This document shows positions 60,238 through 64,000 of a DNA stretch of 64,000 bases, in pieces. The DNA comes from Arbacia lixula (lineage: Eukaryota; Echinodermata; Echinoidea; Arbacioida; Arbaciidae). A program made the translations under genes and the position numbers. The DNA lies in assembly GCA_963669155.1 (NCBI GenBank), contig OZ022583.1, forward strand, positions 17,849,694 to 17,913,693, written 5' to 3'. Position 1 is the stretch's first letter, and every line of letters starts with the position of its first letter. The notes below the pieces were generated by a model, which saw only the letters and a list, made by a program, of their open reading frames with translations, did not search any database and was not told the DNA's origin.

Positions 60238-60612
60238 GATGATATGTTGGAGTTCGAGGGCTGTTTAGAACTAAAGGAAGAACTAGACGTCCATCCCGTG
60301 GATGATGATGTGTGGGAGGATGCCATGGAGGGGTAAGAGGAGGAGGGGGGTGTTTGGGAAGACGCCTTGGATGAAGAAGCACTGATTGAAGTGGGAAACA
60401 ACCATTTTAATCCAATTGTTGGTTCCCCTCTTATTATGTGCTGGTTGGAGAAAGAAATCAGCTTTCCGGGCTGTAAGGCATCCAAGCTGTGCAGAGCACC
60501 GGGAACCCGCGTGGCTGATGACATAGAGAGTAACCCTATCACAAGAGGGCGCAGTGACGATGACCACATACATCTCACTGTGACGTGGTTCGGAGGAGAA
60601 AAGACGGCCAAG
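60238..60612 (+). CDS. Unrecognised exon-like region with internal TAA or donor
   Basis: After a good acceptor (TTTATTTACAG), DDMLEFEGCLELKEELDVHP leads to DDDVWEDAMEG. A TAA follows that also forms a GG|GTAAGA donor at 60333. The same frame then resumes with EEEGGVWEDALDEEALIEVG and stays open to ITRGRSDDDHIHLTVTWFGG and an AAG|GTATAT donor at 60613. VWEDAM and VWEDAL look like a short internal duplication. Either the first exon ends at 60332 and the rest is separate, or this is a gene or gene copy with one premature stop. I do not recognise the protein. Confidence 0.4.
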
Positions 60613-60776
60613 GTATATTTATATTTGTTTTCCAATCTATTGTACATTTACTTCTTGTAAAGTAGAATAGAACGTAGAAATAGCAGGTGCATGAAAATAT
60701 ATTTTTGTATACTATTGAAACGTACTTTCATGGGGACATAATGTTTTGATACAAATTTGTTTTAATTTTCTTGTAG

Positions 60777-60845
60777 ATGCATGTCCGGCCGAAGACTGCC
60801 CGTTCAAAGCTTATAGGCACCTTCCTACAAACCGAACTCTGCTAA
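60777..60845 (+). CDS. Possible terminal exon following the 60.2-60.6 kb region
   Basis: The acceptor TTTTCTTGTAG is followed in phase 0 by MHVRPKTARSKLIGTFLQTE, then LC and TAA, compatible with the AAG|GTATAT donor at 60613. In another frame the same bases read CPAEDCPFKAYRHL, which has a zinc-finger look (C-x4-C), so the true reading frame is uncertain. Confidence 0.3.
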   Translation: MHVRPKTARSKLIGTFLQTELC

Positions 60846-61235
60846 TATGGCTAGGGCGACACGAAACACAGGCATAAGCAGGTAGACCGAATAATATTAC
60901 CGCATTCTGTTCAAAACTATTGTTACATGTTACATGTTATACACATGATACTTGATACAGAAAAACAAAGTATTTTAAAATTTTAAAGTTGTACAGCGTA
61001 ATGCAACACAGTGCGTTTGAATGGCGAAATTTTGCTAGAAATGTACACGTACCAATGATGCTGTTCAAAGTTCAACGTCTTAGGTCAATGAACCATCAAA
61101 TCCCCCCCCCCTCCCCCGCTCATCCCAAATCTACCCTTACCCCCTCCCCATCCCTTCTCACGGCAAGAACTTCATGGGGTGAGTTGAATGTAAATAAGTA
61201 ATAAATAATTATGTAATCTAATCATTATAAAGAAG

Positions 61236-61435
61236 NNNNNNNNNNNNNNNNNNNNNNNNNNNNNNNNNNNNNNNNNNNNNNNNNNNNNNNNNNNNNNNNN
61301 NNNNNNNNNNNNNNNNNNNNNNNNNNNNNNNNNNNNNNNNNNNNNNNNNNNNNNNNNNNNNNNNNNNNNNNNNNNNNNNNNNNNNNNNNNNNNNNNNNNN
61401 NNNNNNNNNNNNNNNNNNNNNNNNNNNNNNNNNNN
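61236..61435. other. Assembly gap (N run)
   Basis: Two hundred undetermined bases. The gap lies between the unrecognised 60.2-60.8 kb exons and the tocopherol-cyclase-like exon. A G16 homopolymer at 61451-61466 sits right beside it and may explain the break. Confidence 0.99.
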
Positions 61436-62432
61436 GTGCGGGGAAAGGCGGGGGGGGGGGGGGGGGTCGTATATTCTCCCCCTCCTTGTGTAATAGGGCT
61501 ATCCGCGCGCCAATGAAGAGAAACAAAATAAACACCCCTTACATGTCCCATATTTTGATTATATGTGACTATTGTAATGGCTTCATCTTTATTTTTTCGT
61601 TCTTAATTTAAAACACACCCAATATCGTGTAAGTATAGATATAATAGTGTAATAAAATTGCATTTCGTTGTTTGTTTTGTGGACGATCGACCAGTTGATC
61701 GATCGATCTCATTTTATATGATCGATTATACTCAAATAGGTTGTGGGAGTCTCAGAGTGCAATAGAATTTTGATAAAGGTAATGAAACTCTGATAATTTT
61801 CAAATTATCCTTTAATGTTCAAAATAGCAGTAAATTTTAGAGCAATCCGTTAAAGACCGACGGAGCTATAGAGAAAAACGTTATGTTATAATAGTCGCAT
61901 TTATTTTTGTTTAATTCTACGCACGATTTTTCGAAATCGCAGTGTGTGTGTGTGGGGGGGGGGGCTCAGTTTAGTAAGTGTTGTAATAGGACGTGTCGGT
62001 AAGGACCCTTAGTTAGGTAAATTAAGTTATAGTAATGACCAGGGCTTGGCAGAGCTTGGAGTTGGACGATTGTTCGGATCGGTTGAAGACAGCGAAATAA
62101 CAATTGTTTAGCGCCTTACTATTATATGTTTAATAGGTAAGTTGCTTCTGTTTTATGGAAGCTGAGGTTGATTTGATTGTGTTATGCCAGGTTGTATATT
62201 TCAACCAAACGGACCGCGCTTACACTCGACCTATCCTGACCAAACATTATTCCACACACATCACGCCCCTCATTGGGATAATTTTCCCCTTCATTAAACA
62301 TTCATTAACACCCACATTTCCGCTCATTCCGAAAAACGGAGACAAAATTCCGCTACAATTATGAAATATTGATACGCTTGATGGTTGATGGTGATGTTGT
62401 TCCATTTATGCCAATCCTAATCCCACGTGCAG
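61436..62432 (+). other. Sequence upstream of the tocopherol-cyclase-like exon
   Basis: A G16 tract (61451-61466), a G-rich tract near 61950 and AT-rich DNA. No exon carrying the missing N-terminal half was found here. Confidence 0.5.
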
Positions 62433-63085
62433 GTCCAGAGGGTTGGTTAACCAGCCTGCCGTTCCTGCCCCTGCACTGGTTCGTCTACAGTCTTGGGACC
62501 TCCGGCTCCTACGTCTGGACCGAGCCAGGCCCGCAGCCCCCCGGAGCCGGTCGCCTAGCAGGGATGGCCCACGCCCATCAAGAGAAGAACTGGGGGACTG
62601 GTTTCCCACCGGGTTGGGTGTGGACGCAGGGATACAACCGCACCGCTCGGGCAGCTTTCGCGGGAGCTTTCGGCATGGTCTCTCTCTCTGATTTGGTGCC
62701 CTCGGACGTCCCCGCCCATTTGTTCGGCTATCGCAATGCCGCTCGCAATCTCAGTCTGGATTTCAGACCCGACAACTCTATTACGATTCAGGAGCGTACC
62801 CCCTGCGAGGGAAAGGCGAGGATACGCGTGCTCAGTGCTAGGTACTCGGTTGAGCTGTCGATGACCGCGCCCGTTGAGTCGTTTCGCCGGTGCCTGCGCG
62901 GGCCCGTCGAAGCTGGGTTCGAGTACAACTTGGTGGAGACGTACTCGGCTACGATCAGGGTTGTGATCAGGAAGCTTGGCTGGACTGGCTTCAGGGTCCT
63001 CGACGACCAGCTATTCACAGGGGCGGCCTTCGAGTTCGGCAGAGATTACTTGTGCCATCACAATGCATGTAATGGTGTGGGGTAG
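62433..63085 (+). CDS. C-terminal exon of a tocopherol-cyclase-like protein (partial)
   Basis: A good acceptor (pyrimidine-rich run then ACGTGCAG) opens a GC-rich frame of about 217 codons ending in TAG. HQEKNWGTGFPPGWVWTQ matches the EKNWG-x-x-FP-x-x-W-x-W-x-Q signature of the tocopherol cyclase family (plant VTE1 and bacterial/fungal relatives). The upstream LHWFVYSLGTSGSYVWTEP and downstream GYRNAARNLSLDF also follow the order of the VTE1 C-terminal half. The N-terminal half is missing: it is not in 61436-62432, and may lie in the assembly gap or further upstream. Entry is in phase 1. An unspliced start at 62381 (MVDGDVVPFMP) is an alternative. GC content is well above the surroundings. 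The reaction in an animal is unknown; animals are not known to make tocopherol. Confidence 0.7.
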
Positions 63086-64000
63086 ACCATGCTCTGGAGC
63101 TATTAATTGCACGGTGTAATCAGGGAGGTGTTAGGAAGGAGAAGAAACTCGAGCATAATACATTCAAAAATCTATATGGTTCTAAAGCGTGCTCATGAAT
63201 GTCAAAAGCATTCCATAATCGTCATGATAATGCTTTGATGTTCCATGTGCCGGGCCGACATTTAGCTGTTGTCAACTTGAAAAAGAAATTTCTTTAATTC
63301 CCCATTTGTCTCTAGAAGCTTTGTTTTTGACCAATTCGTTTGCAAATTTTGTTCTCTCTGAGAAGCCGTTGCCACGCAATCATGTTCATAATTGTTCAAA
63401 CACCTGAACAGCACCTGTTGAGAACACATAACTTTTCAGTGGCTTGGTACATGGGTTCAAAGAGAGAAAGTTGCTTCATATCCTCCATTAAAACATCCCT
63501 GGTGTAATGATAATTCCATGGGTAGACTACAGTACGATCTGATGGCGGGATGTGCACACAGACACACGGGTGGACGTTAGCCTAGCTTACAGGCTGTCAG
63601 ACAACTATTATCCAAACTGAAAATATAGTCTAATACTCACAATACCAGTCACTTTATCATTAACCTCTCTTCTCTCTATTCCCCACGAGAAATCGAGAAT
63701 GATGAATCAACTCAAGCCAGAAGCCTAAACTAAATAATTTGTATGTAAAAAAAAAATGCCTTTCAGCCTGGAGGTCATGTTAGGTAAAGGCTTTCTATGG
63801 ACGGAATTGCATTTGACTAAAAATTGGTACCAATTTCTGTAATGCATATTTCGTCATAATATCTTAAACTTGGTAAAACTTCATTTTTAAAAAAAGGTAT
63901 CTCTTCGTCATTTGATTAAAATGTAATTTAAAATCGTATGTTAGCACAAAACCATTCGCGTGATCCTTATTTAAATTTTCGTGGACGATTGTTTTCGCAT
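63086..64000. other. 3' flank of the tocopherol-cyclase-like exon
   Basis: AT-rich DNA; no clear poly(A) signal close to the stop and no further gene recognised before the window ends. Confidence 0.5.

Noticed and set aside
61218-61551. Minus-strand frames spanning the N run
   Set aside because: Mostly undetermined bases.

Overview
The window is animal nuclear DNA, most likely from a sea urchin or a close echinoderm relative. It is AT-rich, with long introns, GT-AG splice sites, many microsatellites, C/G homopolymers and short foldback elements. The best taxonomic clue is a degraded histone H4 copy at 59.0-59.4 kb. It ends in a metazoan-type histone 3' stem-loop and keeps a cysteine codon (TGT) at H4 position 73, which I recall as a sea-urchin peculiarity. 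No bacterial operons, CRISPR arrays, tRNA genes, rRNA genes or viral elements were recognised.

Main gene: one large minus-strand gene fills about 10.5-57.2 kb. Fourteen exons (50734 down to 10490) can be joined with GT-AG introns and matching phases into one frame that ends in a stop codon. Two further 5' exons are tentative (57205-57174 and 54024-53990); they fit in phase and give a model of 1,185 residues. The protein looks largely disordered: a polyglutamate block, proline/serine/lysine-rich segments and six short tryptophan-basic motifs (roughly P-x-W-K/R-x-E/D-L-x-x-K). These recall the conserved motif of taperin and phostensin, actin- and PP1-associated proteins, but I cannot name an orthologue.

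Right end (57.2-63.1 kb): the candidate start region of the main gene, the H4 retropseudogene-like copy, two or three plus-strand exon-like segments of unknown function (60.2-60.8 kb), a 200-base assembly gap (61236-61435), and a GC-rich plus-strand exon (62433-63085). That exon encodes the C-terminal half of a tocopherol-cyclase-like domain, unexpected in an animal.

Left end (1-10.4 kb): gene-free 3' flank with two oppositely oriented arrays of an ACCAGTAGAA-based repeat, a CA microsatellite and foldback elements.

Repeats: introns and flanks carry at least three families of TTAA-flanked, non-autonomous DNA transposons (piggyBac-like target duplication), a TA-flanked mariner-type MITE, a TAA-flanked element, several foldback families, and tandem arrays with units of about 12, 18/127, 45 (coding), 60, 110-120, 118, 166-175 and 256 bp. 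All boundaries come from reading by eye; no searches or alignments were run.
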